Positions 55,297-64,000 of a DNA stretch of 64,000 nt are shown here, piece after piece. Position 1 is the stretch's first letter. The number at the start of each line of letters is the position of its first letter. The DNA lies in assembly GCA_945860705.1 (NCBI GenBank), contig CAMART010000003.1:62001-126000 (forward strand). The letters are read 5' to 3'. Source of the DNA: Chitinophaga pinensis. Its GTDB lineage: Bacteria; Bacteroidota; Bacteroidia; Chitinophagales; CAMDFR01. The notes below the pieces were generated by a model. It saw only the letters and a program-made list of their open reading frames with translations. It ran no database searches and was not told the DNA's origin. A program made the position numbers and the translations under genes.

Positions 55297-56512
55297 AATA
55301 CTTTTACAAAAAAAACAAGATATAAAAGAATGTATCATCAATTTGCCTAGTTCAAAAAGTATTGCAAATAGAGTTTTATTGATTCAAAAACTATGTAAAG
55401 AATCTTTCAAAATCAAAAATCTTTCTACAGCAAATGATACCGATATTTTCAGAGAAGCACTTGCATTAAATTCTGAATGTATAGATATACAAGATGCAGG
55501 GACAGCTTGTAGATTTATGGTAGCTTATCTTAGTTTGCAAAAAGGCAAGTACCAACTTACAGGTACTGAACGTATGCAACAAAGACCTATTAAGCCATTA
55601 GTGGATGCATTGAATAGCTTAGGTGCAAATATCCAATATCTAAATCAAGAAGGTTTTTTACCATTAGTCTTTAACAATAGTCAAATAAATGGAGGAGAAG
55701 TTTCAATAGATGCTTCAACTAGTAGTCAATATATTTCCGCATTATTGATGATTGCACCTGTATTGGAAGGTGGATTGACAATCAGATTTAAAGAAATTGT
55801 GTCTAGAGATTATATTGAAATGACACTCGAAATCATGAAACATTTTGGCATATCATTTCATGCAAGTGATGATAAAATACACATACCTCAACAAGAATAT
55901 AAAGCTCAAAATATAAGTATAGAAAGCGATTGGAGTAGTGCATCTTATATTTTTAGTATCAGCGCATTAATACCCAACTCTAGAATACAAATGAATAATC
56001 TCACCGTATATTCTTTGCAAGGTGATAGTGTATGTAGTTATATTTCTTCTCTTTTAGGTGCTGAAACACATCTATTAGGCGATAATATAGCTGTGCGAAA
56101 TGAACCAAATGATAGTACATTTTTTGAATATGATTTTAAAAACTGTCCTGACTTAGTGATGACATTTGCAGTGCTCTGTGCTCTCAAAAATATAAAAGCA
56201 AGATTTTATAATATAGATCATTTAGCGCATAAAGAATCAAACAGATTACTTTCATTAGAAATGGAATTAGCAAAAATAAATTGCAGTTTTACTAAAAGTG
56301 ATAATGCATGGATACTCATTCCATCTGATTTTGATAAATCTAAAACAATTGAAATAAACACACACAATGATCATAGAATAGCTATGGCATTTGCACCACT
56401 AGCACTTGTTAGCAATGGAGTGATATTTGATGATGATACTGTAGTGAAAAAATCATTTCCAAATTTCTGGAATGAAATAGAAAAATGTGGATTGATGAGC
56501 TCAGTCGTATAG
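55289..56512 (+). CDS. aroA: 3-phosphoshikimate 1-carboxyvinyltransferase (EPSP synthase)
   Basis: This enzyme joins shikimate 3-phosphate and PEP in the sixth shikimate step. The 407 residues show the family PSSKSIANRVLLIQKL, the conserved GTACRFM region (QDAGTACRFMVAYLS), QRPIKPLVDALNSLGANI in part, VSRDYIEMTLEIM and the C-terminal NDHRIAMAFAPLAL. Overlap with aroB makes coupling likely. The catalytic residues look intact. Whether it is the glyphosate-insensitive class cannot be judged from the sequence alone. Confidence 0.95.
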   Translation: MPRILLQKKQDIKECIINLPSSKSIANRVLLIQKLCKESFKIKNLSTANDTDIFREALALNSECIDIQDAGTACRFMVAYLSLQKGKYQLTGTERMQQRPIKPLVDALNSLGANIQYLNQEGFLPLVFNNSQINGGEVSIDASTSSQYISALLMIAPVLEGGLTIRFKEIVSRDYIEMTLEIMKHFGISFHASDDKIHIPQQEYKAQNISIESDWSSASYIFSISALIPNSRIQMNNLTVYSLQGDSVCSYISSLLGAETHLLGDNIAVRNEPNDSTFFEYDFKNCPDLVMTFAVLCALKNIKARFYNIDHLAHKESNRLLSLEMELAKINCSFTKSDNAWILIPSDFDKSKTIEINTHNDHRIAMAFAPLALVSNGVIFDDDTVVKKSFPNFWNEIEKCGLMSSVV

Positions 56513-56599
56513 TATATTGTCATACTTTTCCTTTCTTTGTCATGTTTTATGCATGGCATTATTCTTGAAACAATTTTGATAGATTATTATTATACATAT

Positions 56600-57286
56600 A
56601 TGATAGATTACAATCAAGAACAACATGAAGTAAGCCTTCGTAAAGAAAGAAATCTTCTTTACACTAGCTTTTCTATCACATTTATATTTGTTTTATTTAT
56701 ATGGATCATATGGGCACTAGACTCATTATTTATGCTCAATCTAGTACAGTATGGTGTACATCCTAGAACCATTATTGGTTTACGTGGCATATTATTTATG
56801 CCATATTTACATGGAAGTTTTCAGCATATTTTATCCAATACTATTCCAGCTCTTATTTTAGGTACAGTTCTATTCAATATATATCCAAGAGTAGCGCTCA
56901 AAACTATTATTCTTATTCAAATATTTTCTGGAATCACTGTATGGCTTATAGGTGCAACCAACTCATTTCATATAGGTGCAAGTGGAGTCATATTTGGCAT
57001 TGCTTCTTTCCTCTTTTTTAGTGGCTTTTTCAGAAAAGATAGACAAAGTGTAGCTATCTCTTTTTTTGTAGGAATGCTCTATGGAGGAAGTATGATAGCA
57101 GGTATGCTACCAATAGAACTTGGTATCTCATGGGAAGGTCACCTAAGTGGTGCAATAGGTGGTTTTATATGTGCCTTATTATTCAAAAATATTGACCTAC
57201 CAAAACCTGAAATTGAAATGCTTGAAGATAGCGATATGGATGATAAACCTTTCTTTGAAAAGGAAGATTACGATAAGTTAAGTTAG
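56600..57286 (+). CDS. Rhomboid-family intramembrane serine protease
   Basis: I start the protein at 56600 (MIDYNQEQ), since the longer frame adds a non-conserved stretch. The 228 residues have about six membrane helices and the catalytic Ser128 in GASG and His181 in WEGHLSGAIGG. The HGSFQHILSNT segment is the conserved loop-1 region. It should cleave membrane protein substrates within the bilayer. No gene nearby hints at the substrate. Confidence 0.88.
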   Translation: MIDYNQEQHEVSLRKERNLLYTSFSITFIFVLFIWIIWALDSLFMLNLVQYGVHPRTIIGLRGILFMPYLHGSFQHILSNTIPALILGTVLFNIYPRVALKTIILIQIFSGITVWLIGATNSFHIGASGVIFGIASFLFFSGFFRKDRQSVAISFFVGMLYGGSMIAGMLPIELGISWEGHLSGAIGGFICALLFKNIDLPKPEIEMLEDSDMDDKPFFEKEDYDKLS

Positions 57287-57327
57287 TAATATAATATATT
57301 TCAAAAACTTATCCTTAGCTTTACAGC

Positions 57328-57921
57328 ATGATTATAAAAACAGCTACATTTTCTATCAGCGCACCATATTTGAGTATGTGCCCAGCTACCAAAGAAAAAG
57401 AATATGCTTTTATTGGTCGCTCAAATGTAGGCAAATCTTCTCTTATTAATTTTTTGACTAATCATCATGGATTAGCTAAAGTATCTACTACTCCTGGCAA
57501 AACTCAATTGATAAACTATTTTAATATTAATGAATCATGGTACTTGGTAGATCTACCAGGTTATGGATTTGCTAAAGTATCAAAAACAGAAAGAGAAAAA
57601 TTTGATAAAGTAATCAAAACATATATCAAAAATAGAGAGCAACTTCAATATGTCTTTTTATTGATAGATGCTCGTATTCCACCCCAAAAAATTGATTTAG
57701 AATTTGTCAATTTCTTAGGCGAAAATGCGATTCCATTTGTTTTAGTTTTTACAAAAATGGATGTGAGTAGAAAAAATGAAACTCCAAAAAATATTGCTGC
57801 TTTCAAAAAAGAATTGTCAAAAGATTGGGAAGAACTCCCTCCTATTTTTCACACATCTTCATTCAATAAAACAGGTAAAGAAGAAATACTTGCATTTATT
57901 GCAGCAAACGAAAAAGCATAA
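57328..57921 (+). CDS. engB: Ribosome biogenesis GTPase EngB (YsxC/YihA)
   Basis: The 197-residue protein has the TRAFAC GTPase motifs GRSNVGKSSLINF (G1), VSTTPGKTQ (G2), VDLPGYGFAKVSK (G3), and FTKMD (G4). EngB is needed for assembly of the large ribosomal subunit. It is convergent with plsC across 3 bases, so the two 3' ends are almost back to back. Confidence 0.95.
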   Translation: MIIKTATFSISAPYLSMCPATKEKEYAFIGRSNVGKSSLINFLTNHHGLAKVSTTPGKTQLINYFNINESWYLVDLPGYGFAKVSKTEREKFDKVIKTYIKNREQLQYVFLLIDARIPPQKIDLEFVNFLGENAIPFVLVFTKMDVSRKNETPKNIAAFKKELSKDWEELPPIFHTSSFNKTGKEEILAFIAANEKA

Positions 57922-57924
57922 TTT

Positions 57925-58683
57925 TTAATATCCATTTGGATAATGTTTTTCTAAGTAGGGCTTCATAGTTTCACGTACTTTTTCTTTGAGTTTTTCCATA
58001 TCATTTTCTACGGAAGTATATTCATCCATCTTTATGATTTCACTCCAATACACAATTATTTTCCCAGGTTTTATAAGTATTGTATCTCTAGGCCACAACT
58101 CTCCTGCTCCTATGATGGTAAATACTGCTATGGGCAATTTTGTAGGTATTGCCAACTTAAATGCACCATCATGAAATTTTTTTAAATGTTCTTTTGTGTT
58201 ATTACAAGTACCTTCAGGGAAAAGCACAATACTGGCTCCTTCTTTTGCTTTTACATAAAGTTGATCCATACTCCAAGCTCTATGGTCTTTATCATCTCTA
58301 TGCACGGGTATATAAAGTTTATCTAACAAATATCCTAACACAGGCCATTTGAGTATCTCTGCTTTACCTATATATTTTTTGTAATTTTTTATTACAGTAC
58401 CAGATATCAATGCATCCATATACGATCGATGATTGCCTACGAATATAAATTGCTGATGTTCGTCTATAAGTTCTTTATTGTGCTCTTCTATTCGTATTCC
58501 CCAGAGAAATAAGGTTAACTCTGCAACATAGCATGGAAGAAAGTGCATCCTTCGTATTGTTTTTGGTCCACCAAAACTCACTCCTAAATATAAAAAAGGA
58601 AACATAGCAAATGCTAATGTGAAAAATACTAAAGCACACCAGATTGACCAAAGTAGATGAAATGGAAATAATATATATTTCAT
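57925..58683 (-). CDS. plsC: 1-acyl-sn-glycerol-3-phosphate acyltransferase (PlsC-like)
   Basis: The 252-residue protein has an N-terminal membrane segment and the acyltransferase motifs NHRSYMD (HX4D) and FPEGT, with a basic KIGKAEILKWPVLGYL-type linker region (IGKAEILKWPVLGYLL). It makes phosphatidic acid at the inner membrane. The upstream Spo0M-like gene is on the same strand but is separated by a terminator. Confidence 0.9.
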   Translation of the reverse strand: MKYILFPFHLLWSIWCALVFFTLAFAMFPFLYLGVSFGGPKTIRRMHFLPCYVAELTLFLWGIRIEEHNKELIDEHQQFIFVGNHRSYMDALISGTVIKNYKKYIGKAEILKWPVLGYLLDKLYIPVHRDDKDHRAWSMDQLYVKAKEGASIVLFPEGTCNNTKEHLKKFHDGAFKLAIPTKLPIAVFTIIGAGELWPRDTILIKPGKIIVYWSEIIKMDEYTSVENDMEKLKEKVRETMKPYLEKHYPNGY

Positions 58684-58694
58684 TTTTTAAAAAT

Positions 58695-58733
58695 AGTCTA
58701 AAATAAAAAAAACACATCAATTATTTTGATGTG
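58695..58733 (-). terminator. Terminator after the Spo0M-like gene (minus strand)
   Basis: CACATCAA (58713-58720) pairs with TTGATGTG (58726-58733) around a TTATT loop. Reading on the minus strand, a run of T follows the stem, 26 bases past the Spo0M-like stop codon. Confidence 0.8.
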
Positions 58734-58759
58734 GTTTCATATAAGTTTATGAAAATATA

Positions 58760-59287
58760 TTATTTCATTACTTTGATTTCAACTGAATCTGATGGATCTA
58801 ATTTAGCTCCTTCTACGTCTACTACAGCTTTTACTCTGTATTCACTTCTTTCGTCAGAAGCCATTTTAGCTAATTTACCAAGACCACCTAACATACCACC
58901 TTGTTCTGCTAATTTTTCTGTTGATGTTTTTACAACTTCAAATGGCATTTCAAAATCGATATTTTTTACTTCACCCTCAGCCATATCAAAAGCTGCATTA
59001 TCTCTCCAAGTTCCTAATGTAAAGAATTTAGATTTTTTGTCTTCACCTTTACCAGTGATAAACTCTTCTTCTAATTTTATTTCAATACTTTTTACTTTTT
59101 GTGCACTTTTACCAGTTAATGACAAACTACCTTTTAGTTTTCCATCAGCTCCACTTACGTTTTCTGGTACATTTAGTTTTACAGATATAGTACCGATACC
59201 TAGCATTTGTTTAATTTTTGCGAAAATCCCATTGTTTTTTAGTTTTAAAGGTTTTAGAAAATTTTGAACACTAATATAAGGAAACAA
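58760..59287 (-). CDS. Spo0M-like (arrestin-fold) protein
   Basis: The frame gives 175 residues from a TTG at 59287 or 148 from an ATG at 59206 (MLGIGTISVKL). Related proteins start just before the FAKIKQMLGIG stretch, so neither codon fits perfectly, and I keep the longer limit. The body (VPENVSGADGKLKGSLSLTG, VKSIEIKLEEEF, DFEMPFEVVKTS) matches the Spo0M/arrestin-like beta-sandwich. The function in non-sporulating bacteria is unknown. Confidence 0.65.
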   Translation of the reverse strand: MFPYISVQNFLKPLKLKNNGIFAKIKQMLGIGTISVKLNVPENVSGADGKLKGSLSLTGKSAQKVKSIEIKLEEEFITGKGEDKKSKFFTLGTWRDNAAFDMAEGEVKNIDFEMPFEVVKTSTEKLAEQGGMLGGLGKLAKMASDERSEYRVKAVVDVEGAKLDPSDSVEIKVMK

Positions 59288-59338
59288 TTTTAATATTATT
59301 TCGTTTCCAAATAATTTATATTAAAAAACATTTTTTAT

Positions 59339-59346
59339 TACTTTTG
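59339..59346 (+). promoter_or_regulatory. Candidate -7 element for the channel gene (TACTTTTG)
   Basis: TACTTTTG matches TAnnTTTG and lies 31 bases before the ATG at 59378. No clear -33 TTTG was seen about 20 bases upstream. Confidence 0.4.
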
Positions 59347-59377
59347 TCCAATTCTATAACTAAAACTCAATAAAATC

Positions 59378-61288
59378 ATGACAAAACCGACAACAGGACA
59401 AAAAATTCGTTACTATTTTGAAAACACCATGTCATCAGGACCTGGAGGAGTAATTAAGTGGCTTGCCATACTATCACTTGTTATGGTACTTATACTAGGA
59501 CTTATTATATTTATATTTGGTATCAAAGAATCTGGTGATGCTGAAAGTCCACTTGGATTTTTAGAAGGTAGCTGGCAAAGTTTAATGGCTACTCTAGATT
59601 CAGGTACTATGGGTGGTGACCCTGCTGATGCGTGGCCGTTTCGTATTGTACGTTTTATAGCTACGCTTGTAGGTATTTTCTTAATCTCTATTTTGATAGG
59701 TACTATTTCTAGTGGTATCGATGGTCAAATAGATGAAATGAAAAAAGGAAAATCAAAAGTACTTGAATCTAATCATACACTTATACTTGGTTGGTCAGAA
59801 AAAGTTTTTTCTATTATCAATGAACTAGTAGAAGCTAATTCTAATCAAAAAAATCCAAGTATTGTTATTCTTGCAGATAGGGACAAAGTAGAAATGGATG
59901 ACGAAATACGCGAAAAAATAGAGAACTTTGGAAATACTAAAGTAATTTGTAGAAGCGGAAGCCCTCTAGAATCAAGTGCTATAGCAGTAGTAAATCCAAA
60001 TGAAGCGCGTTCTATTATTGTACTTGGTAGCGAAGAATCTAATGCAGATACTTATGTTATCAAATCTGTATTGGCTATCACTAATGGTAAAAACCGTAAA
60101 AAAGAACCATATCATATAGTAGCTGAAATTAAAGATCCAAAAAATATGGAAGCTGCTGATTTAGTTGGAAACGACGAAACAGTATTCGTACTTTCATCTG
60201 ACTTGATATCAAGAATTACTGCTCAAACATGCCGTCAATCAGGCTTAAGTGTGGTTTACTCTGAGTTATTACAATTTGATGGTGACGAAATATATTTCAA
60301 TGAAGAAAAATCACTAGTAGGTAAAACATTTAAAGATTCTTTATTTGCATACGAAACATCATCAGTGATTGGTATATTCACTGCAGACGAAGAGGTGTTA
60401 ATAAATCCACCTATGGATACTGTATTCAATGCAGGTGACCAAGTAATAGCTATTAGTGAAGATGATGATACTGTAGTAGTAAGTGGTAAATCTAATTTCA
60501 ATATTGAGGAAAGTTTATTCAATAGAATGGATGGCTCAAATCAAACAGTAGAAAAAACATTAATTTTAGGATGGAATGACAGAGGTATTAGAATCATTGA
60601 AGAATTAGACAATTATGTATCTGCAGGGTCTGAAGTATTAATACTTGCAGATGGAGTAGATATCGATACAGATTTATCTGAACTAAAATCTAGTCTTGAA
60701 AAACAACGTCTTACTTATACTAAAGGAGATATAATTGATAGAGCTACACTAGAAAGCCTTAATGTTGCATCTTATGATCATATCATATTATTGAGTTATA
60801 CAGAAGGTATAGATATTCAAGAAAGCGATGCAAAAACTCTGATATGCTTACTTCACTTACGTGCTATGAGCGAAAAAGCTGGAAAAGATTTTAGTATAGT
60901 TTCTGAAATGCTTGATATTAGAAACAGAGATTTAGGTGTGGTAGCAAAAGCAGATGACTTCATAGTGAGTGACAATTTGATAAGCTTAATGCTTAGTCAA
61001 TTAAGTGAAAACAAAGATTTGAAAAAAGTATATGATATTTTATTTGAGGCTGATGGATCTGAAATATATTTAAAACCAGTAAGTAGATATGTAAAAACTG
61101 GGGAGGATATGAACTTCTATACTGTATTAGAAAGTGCTGCAGCGCAGAATGAAATAGCTTTTGGATATAGAATCAGTGCTGATGCATCTAATAGTGATGA
61201 GCATTTTGGAGTGAAAATTAATCCTAAAAAAGATCAAACAGTTAATTTCAGTCCAGAAGATTATATCATAGTTTTAGCAGAAGATTAA
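59378..61288 (+). CDS. CASTOR/POLLUX-type ion channel with tandem RCK domains
   Basis: The 636-residue protein has two membrane helices (about 26-49 and 88-112) around a pore-loop region and two Rossmann-type RCK domains, beginning near HTLILGWSEKVFSIINEL (132) and KTLILGWNDRGIRIIEEL (about 388). This is the layout of the CASTOR/POLLUX/DMI1 family, described in plants as nuclear cation channels, with bacterial homologues of unknown role. A typical K+ filter GYG is not seen, and SLMATLDSGTMGG fills the pore position. It is a single-gene unit with a terminator. Confidence 0.88.
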   Translation: MTKPTTGQKIRYYFENTMSSGPGGVIKWLAILSLVMVLILGLIIFIFGIKESGDAESPLGFLEGSWQSLMATLDSGTMGGDPADAWPFRIVRFIATLVGIFLISILIGTISSGIDGQIDEMKKGKSKVLESNHTLILGWSEKVFSIINELVEANSNQKNPSIVILADRDKVEMDDEIREKIENFGNTKVICRSGSPLESSAIAVVNPNEARSIIVLGSEESNADTYVIKSVLAITNGKNRKKEPYHIVAEIKDPKNMEAADLVGNDETVFVLSSDLISRITAQTCRQSGLSVVYSELLQFDGDEIYFNEEKSLVGKTFKDSLFAYETSSVIGIFTADEEVLINPPMDTVFNAGDQVIAISEDDDTVVVSGKSNFNIEESLFNRMDGSNQTVEKTLILGWNDRGIRIIEELDNYVSAGSEVLILADGVDIDTDLSELKSSLEKQRLTYTKGDIIDRATLESLNVASYDHIILLSYTEGIDIQESDAKTLICLLHLRAMSEKAGKDFSIVSEMLDIRNRDLGVVAKADDFIVSDNLISLMLSQLSENKDLKKVYDILFEADGSEIYLKPVSRYVKTGEDMNFYTVLESAAAQNEIAFGYRISADASNSDEHFGVKINPKKDQTVNFSPEDYIIVLAED

Positions 61289-61313
61289 TATATTTATATT
61301 GTAAAATATTTCT

Positions 61314-61346
61314 TTATAAAAGACCTAGTTTTGCTAGGTCTTTTTA
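61314..61346 (+). terminator. Terminator after the CASTOR/POLLUX-type channel gene
   Basis: AAAAGACCTAG (61318-61328) pairs with CTAGGTCTTTT (61334-61344) around TTTTG, and a T-rich run follows. It separates the channel gene from rpmI-rplT. Confidence 0.9.
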
Positions 61347-61513
61347 TTTTTCTGTCTTTTATAAAATAAAAATGTAAAAATATTTACGGATAATAATATT
61401 TACATATTATTGTTTTTCAATACTTTACAACAATAAAATAGGATTTCTTTTTACTATTTAAAAAAGATGATAAAAAAAGATTACAATAATCAACTTTTTA
61501 AATAAAATATTCT

Positions 61514-61521
61514 TACCTTTG
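61514..61521 (+). promoter_or_regulatory. Candidate -7 element of the rpmI-rplT promoter (TACCTTTG)
   Basis: TACCTTTG matches TAnnTTTG and lies 22 bases before the rpmI start. It implies a very short leader, too short for an L20-binding structure like that of other bacteria. No good -33 box is seen at 19-21 bases upstream. Confidence 0.5.
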
Positions 61522-61543
61522 CCATCCAAAAATTTTTATAGAT

Positions 61544-61744
61544 ATGCCTAAAATGAAGTCAAATTCTGGAGCTAAGAAAAGGTTTAAAATAACTGGCTCT
61601 GGTAAAGTAAAAAGAGGTCAAGCATTTAAAAGACACTTGTTAGAAAGTAGATCAAAAGATAGAAAAAGAAATCTTACAGGTAGTACTTTGGTTCATAAAT
61701 CTGATGAAGCTAGAGTGAGAAGAATGCTAGCTGCTCAAAATTAA
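61544..61744 (+). CDS. rpmI: Ribosomal protein L35
   Basis: The 66-residue basic protein begins [20 protein letters not shown] and continues [13 protein letters not shown], the L35 signature, with RNLTGSTLV later. It binds 23S rRNA in the large subunit. Its stop is 30 bases before rplT. In most bacteria infC precedes it directly; here infC lies 27 kb away on the other strand. Confidence 0.97.
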   Translation: MPKMKSNSGAKKRFKITGSGKVKRGQAFKRHLLESRSKDRKRNLTGSTLVHKSDEARVRRMLAAQN

Positions 61745-61774
61745 TATTAATAACAACAGTAAAATTTAAATAGG

Positions 61775-62122
61775 ATGCCACGTTCAGTAAACGCAGTAGC
61801 GAGTAAAGCAAGAAAAAAGAAAATATATAAATTAGCTAAAGGATACTTTGGTAGACGAAAAAATGTATGGACAGTAGCTGTAAATGCAGTTGAAAAAGGT
61901 CTTTCATATGCATACGCTCACAGAAAACAGAAAAAAGGTGACTTTAGAAGACTTTGGATCACTCGTATCAATGCAGGTGTAAGAGAGCACGGACTGAGCT
62001 ATTCTGTATTTATGAATTTACTTGCAGAAAATAATATCAATCTTGATAGAAAGATATTATCTGATATGGCTATGAATGACCCTGCAGCTTTCAAAGCATT
62101 AGTAGAAAAAGTAAAAAAATAA
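61775..62122 (+). CDS. rplT: Ribosomal protein L20
   Basis: The 115-residue basic protein shows [30 protein letters not shown] in two overlapping parts, then [25 protein letters not shown], all typical of L20. It is needed early in large-subunit assembly. In other bacteria L20 also represses its operon through the mRNA leader; here the leader before rpmI seems too short for that. A terminator follows. Confidence 0.97.
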   Translation: MPRSVNAVASKARKKKIYKLAKGYFGRRKNVWTVAVNAVEKGLSYAYAHRKQKKGDFRRLWITRINAGVREHGLSYSVFMNLLAENNINLDRKILSDMAMNDPAAFKALVEKVKK

Positions 62123-62140
62123 TTTTTATAAATACATACC

Positions 62141-62184
62141 ATAGGCTATCAATTTATTTTTTGATAGCCTATTTTTATTTTATT
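62141..62184 (+). terminator. Terminator after rplT
   Basis: ATAGGCTATCAA (62141-62152) and TTGATAGCCTAT (62161-62172) form a 12-bp stem with an 8-base loop, followed by TTTTATTTTATT. It lies between rplT and prfB. Confidence 0.9.
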
Positions 62185-62209
62185 AACGCATATAAAATCG
62201 GTATTTGTT

Positions 62210-63296
62210 ATGACTAAAGAACAAATAGACACTATAAGAGGCAGAGTACTAGCCTTGAGGAGCTATCTTTGACGTCGATAATAGAAAACATATTATCTTC
62301 GAACAGGAACAAATAACTCATCTTCCAGACTTTTGGACAGATGCAGCTAAAGCCGAATCCATCCTTAAAAATATTCGTACACACAAATCATGGGTCACTC
62401 AATTTGATAAAGTGCAAGCGTCATTTGATGATTTACTTGTTCTACAAGACTTTTTGGAACAGGGTGAAACGAATGAAGAAGAACTGCGAAATCAAGAATC
62501 CATACTCATGAGTCAAATAGAAGAGCTCGAATCTATCTGCACACTCAACCAGCCCGAAGATCAACTCGGAGCTATACTTGAAATAAATGCTGGAGCAGGC
62601 GGAACAGAAAGCTGTGACTGGGTAGCCATGTTACTGCGAATGTATACAATGTATGCCGAGAAAAATGGATTTAAAGTATCCTTGCTTGACCAGAAGGACG
62701 GTGATGTGGCTGGTATTAAATCTGCATCTATTGAAATAACTGGCGATTTAGCCTATGGTTATCTAAAAGGTGAAAATGGAGTGCATAGACTCGTGCGTAT
62801 ATCTCCTTTTGACTCAAATGGCAAGCGACATACCACTTTTGCTTCTGTATATGTATATCCGATGGTAGATGATAGTATTGATATAAATATATCTCCAGCC
62901 GATTTAGAATGGGATACTTTCAGAAGTAGTGGTGCAGGCGGACAAAATGTAAATAAGGTAGAAACAGCAGTACGTGTGAGACACTTGCCTAGTGGTATAG
63001 TTATAGAATGTCAGCAAGAGCGCTCTCAAGCTGGCAATAAAGATATCGCACTACGGATGCTCAAATCAAAACTCTATGAAATAGAAGTACAAAAGAAAAA
63101 TGAAGAACGTGCAAAAATAGAAGGGCAGAAAATGAAAATAGAATGGGGCTCACAAATAAGAAACTATGTGATGCATCCTTATAAACTTGTAAAAGATGCA
63201 CGCACAGGATATGAAACATCACAAGTACAAGATGTGATGGATGGAGATTTACACGCATTTATTAAAGCTTATTTATTGAGTTCACTTAATAAATAA
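62210..63296 (+). CDS. prfB: Peptide chain release factor 2, with programmed +1 frameshift
   Basis: RF2 releases chains at UGA and UAA. The first 20 codons (62210-62269) end at CTT followed by TGA C (62270-62273). A +1 slip on CTT skips base 62270, and the rest of the protein reads from 62271 to 63296, for about 361 residues. An AGGAG Shine-Dalgarno-like sequence lies just before the site (62258-62262). The main part has the RF2 tripeptide-region SPFDSNG and the GGQ motif ([16 protein letters not shown]). The frameshift lets low RF2 raise its own synthesis. Confidence 0.96.
62257..62273 (+). promoter_or_regulatory. RF2 programmed frameshift site
   Basis: GAGGAG, a tyrosine codon, CTT, and TGA C follow the classic order of internal Shine-Dalgarno, slippery CUU and weak UGA C stop. 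The +1 frame opens directly behind it. The purine-rich motif differs slightly from the AGGGGG of E. coli. Confidence 0.93.
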
Positions 63297-63365
63297 TTAT
63301 AGTTTATAAATAAATCTTCTATTTAAAATTCTTTTTTCATACTTTTATGATACAATTAATATTTT

Positions 63366-64000
63366 ATGAAAATTAAAAAAGAATATATCATTTTTAGCTT
63401 TATAGCCGGAATTATTATTCTTATCAATACGCTTCAACTATTAAAATTCATTTATCTTCCACATACCTTGATGTCTATCTCTAGATGGACATTAGTGATA
63501 ATATTAGCTTATTTTTCGTATCAAAGAAAATCGCTAACTTGGTGGACTTTTACTGGTATGCTTGCTGGTGCTTGCATTGGTCATGACTTTTCAGATTTTG
63601 CTATGAATCTTGATGTACTTAGTAAAATATTTATAAGACTCATAAAAACGATTATTGCACCCCTTCTATTTTCTACATTAGTTGTAGGTATTGCAGGTCA
63701 TAGCAATCTCAAACAAGTGGGACGAATGGGTTGGAAATCTTTATTATATTTTGAAGTGATCACTACTGTAGCTTTAGTTATTGGATTATTGGCAATAAAT
63801 ATCACAAAAGCTGGAGTAGGATTAGTAATACCTGAAAACACAAATGCTATCATTCAAAAAGTAGAAAAACAAGATTGGCAACAAATCGTACAACATATAT
63901 TTCCTGAAAACATTGCCAAATCAATAGCTGAAGGTCAAGTATTAGAAATAGTAGTATTTTCTGTTTTATTCGGTATAGGATTAGCCATGGTAAAAGACAG
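63366..64000 (+). CDS. Cation:dicarboxylate (DAACS) symporter, N-terminal part
   Basis: The frame is open from the ATG at 63366 to the window end (211 complete codons). The sequence begins MKIKKEYIIFSFIAGIII and includes the conserved family segment SKIFIRLIKTIIAPLLFSTLVVGIAGHSN in two parts, and later GQVLEIVVFSVLFGIGLAM. It should import C4-dicarboxylates or acidic amino acids with sodium or protons at the inner membrane. The substrate-binding C-terminal half lies outside the window. It starts 69 bases after prfB. Confidence 0.88.
   Translation, partial: MKIKKEYIIFSFIAGIIILINTLQLLKFIYLPHTLMSISRWTLVIILAYFSYQRKSLTWWTFTGMLAGACIGHDFSDFAMNLDVLSKIFIRLIKTIIAPLLFSTLVVGIAGHSNLKQVGRMGWKSLLYFEVITTVALVIGLLAINITKAGVGLVIPENTNAIIQKVEKQDWQQIVQHIFPENIAKSIAEGQVLEIVVFSVLFGIGLAMVKD

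Noticed and set aside
58731-59267. 178-codon plus frame opposite the Spo0M-like gene
   Set aside because: It mirrors the minus-strand gene, which has a terminator and a family pattern.
61345-61543. L20-binding autoregulatory leader before rpmI
   Set aside because: The likely -7 element is only 22 bases before the start and no long-range pairing was found.

Overview
The window is a chromosomal segment of an AT-rich (roughly 30% G+C by eye) member of the Bacteroidota. The evidence is a set of type IX secretion (T9SS) genes (PorV, PorU and a PorE-like protein), a secreted protein with a T9SS sorting domain, an 800-residue Lon, a TonB-dependent receptor, an ECF sigma/envelope pair, A-rich rather than Shine-Dalgarno leaders, and several upstream sequences matching the Bacteroidota -7 element TAnnTTTG. 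The order or family cannot be fixed from the sequence. I saw no rRNA, tRNA, insertion sequence, prophage or CRISPR/cas locus.

Layout. 1-9.6 kb: 3' end of a malic enzyme, a secreted protein, a Crp/Fnr regulator, a lipoprotein ending in a CxxCH motif, purM, lon (minus) and a UbiB-family kinase. 9.7-16 kb: a DUF4407 membrane protein, an MFS transporter overlapping glpK, a PorE-like OmpA lipoprotein. 16-20 kb: an acyltransferase, then an accessory cassette: an XRE-type regulator divergent from a lipoprotein gene that is split by a perfect 41-bp tandem duplication, followed by a beta-barrel gene whose signal-peptide region is a perfect 17-bp inverted repeat. 20-31 kb: HPPD, a two-domain prolyl isomerase, YraN, then a tight plus-strand operon (phosphosugar isomerase, RluD-type synthase, AcpH-like protein, porV, porU). 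31.2-31.8 kb: a gene-free stretch of alternating inverted repeats. 31.8-40.7 kb: mostly minus-strand genes (hydrolase, beta-CASP metallohydrolase, infC, flippase-like protein, GNAT, M23 peptidase, envelope protein, ECF sigma, rdgB). 40.7-49.7 kb: ilvE, mutS2, SRPBCC protein, DEAD-box helicase, a T9SS cargo protein and three lipoproteins. 49.7-64 kb: TonB-type receptor, phoH, SAM hydrolase, ABM protein, aroB, aroA, rhomboid protease, engB, plsC, Spo0M-like protein, CASTOR/POLLUX-type channel, rpmI-rplT, prfB with its programmed +1 frameshift, and the start of a dicarboxylate symporter.

How the genes fit together. Most are housekeeping genes. Functional groups are T9SS assembly and sorting (PorE-like, PorV, PorU, plus a cargo protein), the shikimate pair aroB-aroA, the translation set infC, rpmI, rplT and prfB, and an ECF sigma factor with a downstream envelope protein that appears to run from inner to outer membrane. 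The least explained region is the 17.3-19.6 kb regulator/lipoprotein/barrel cassette, where two independent repeat-driven structures and a candidate operator lie within about 1.4 kb.
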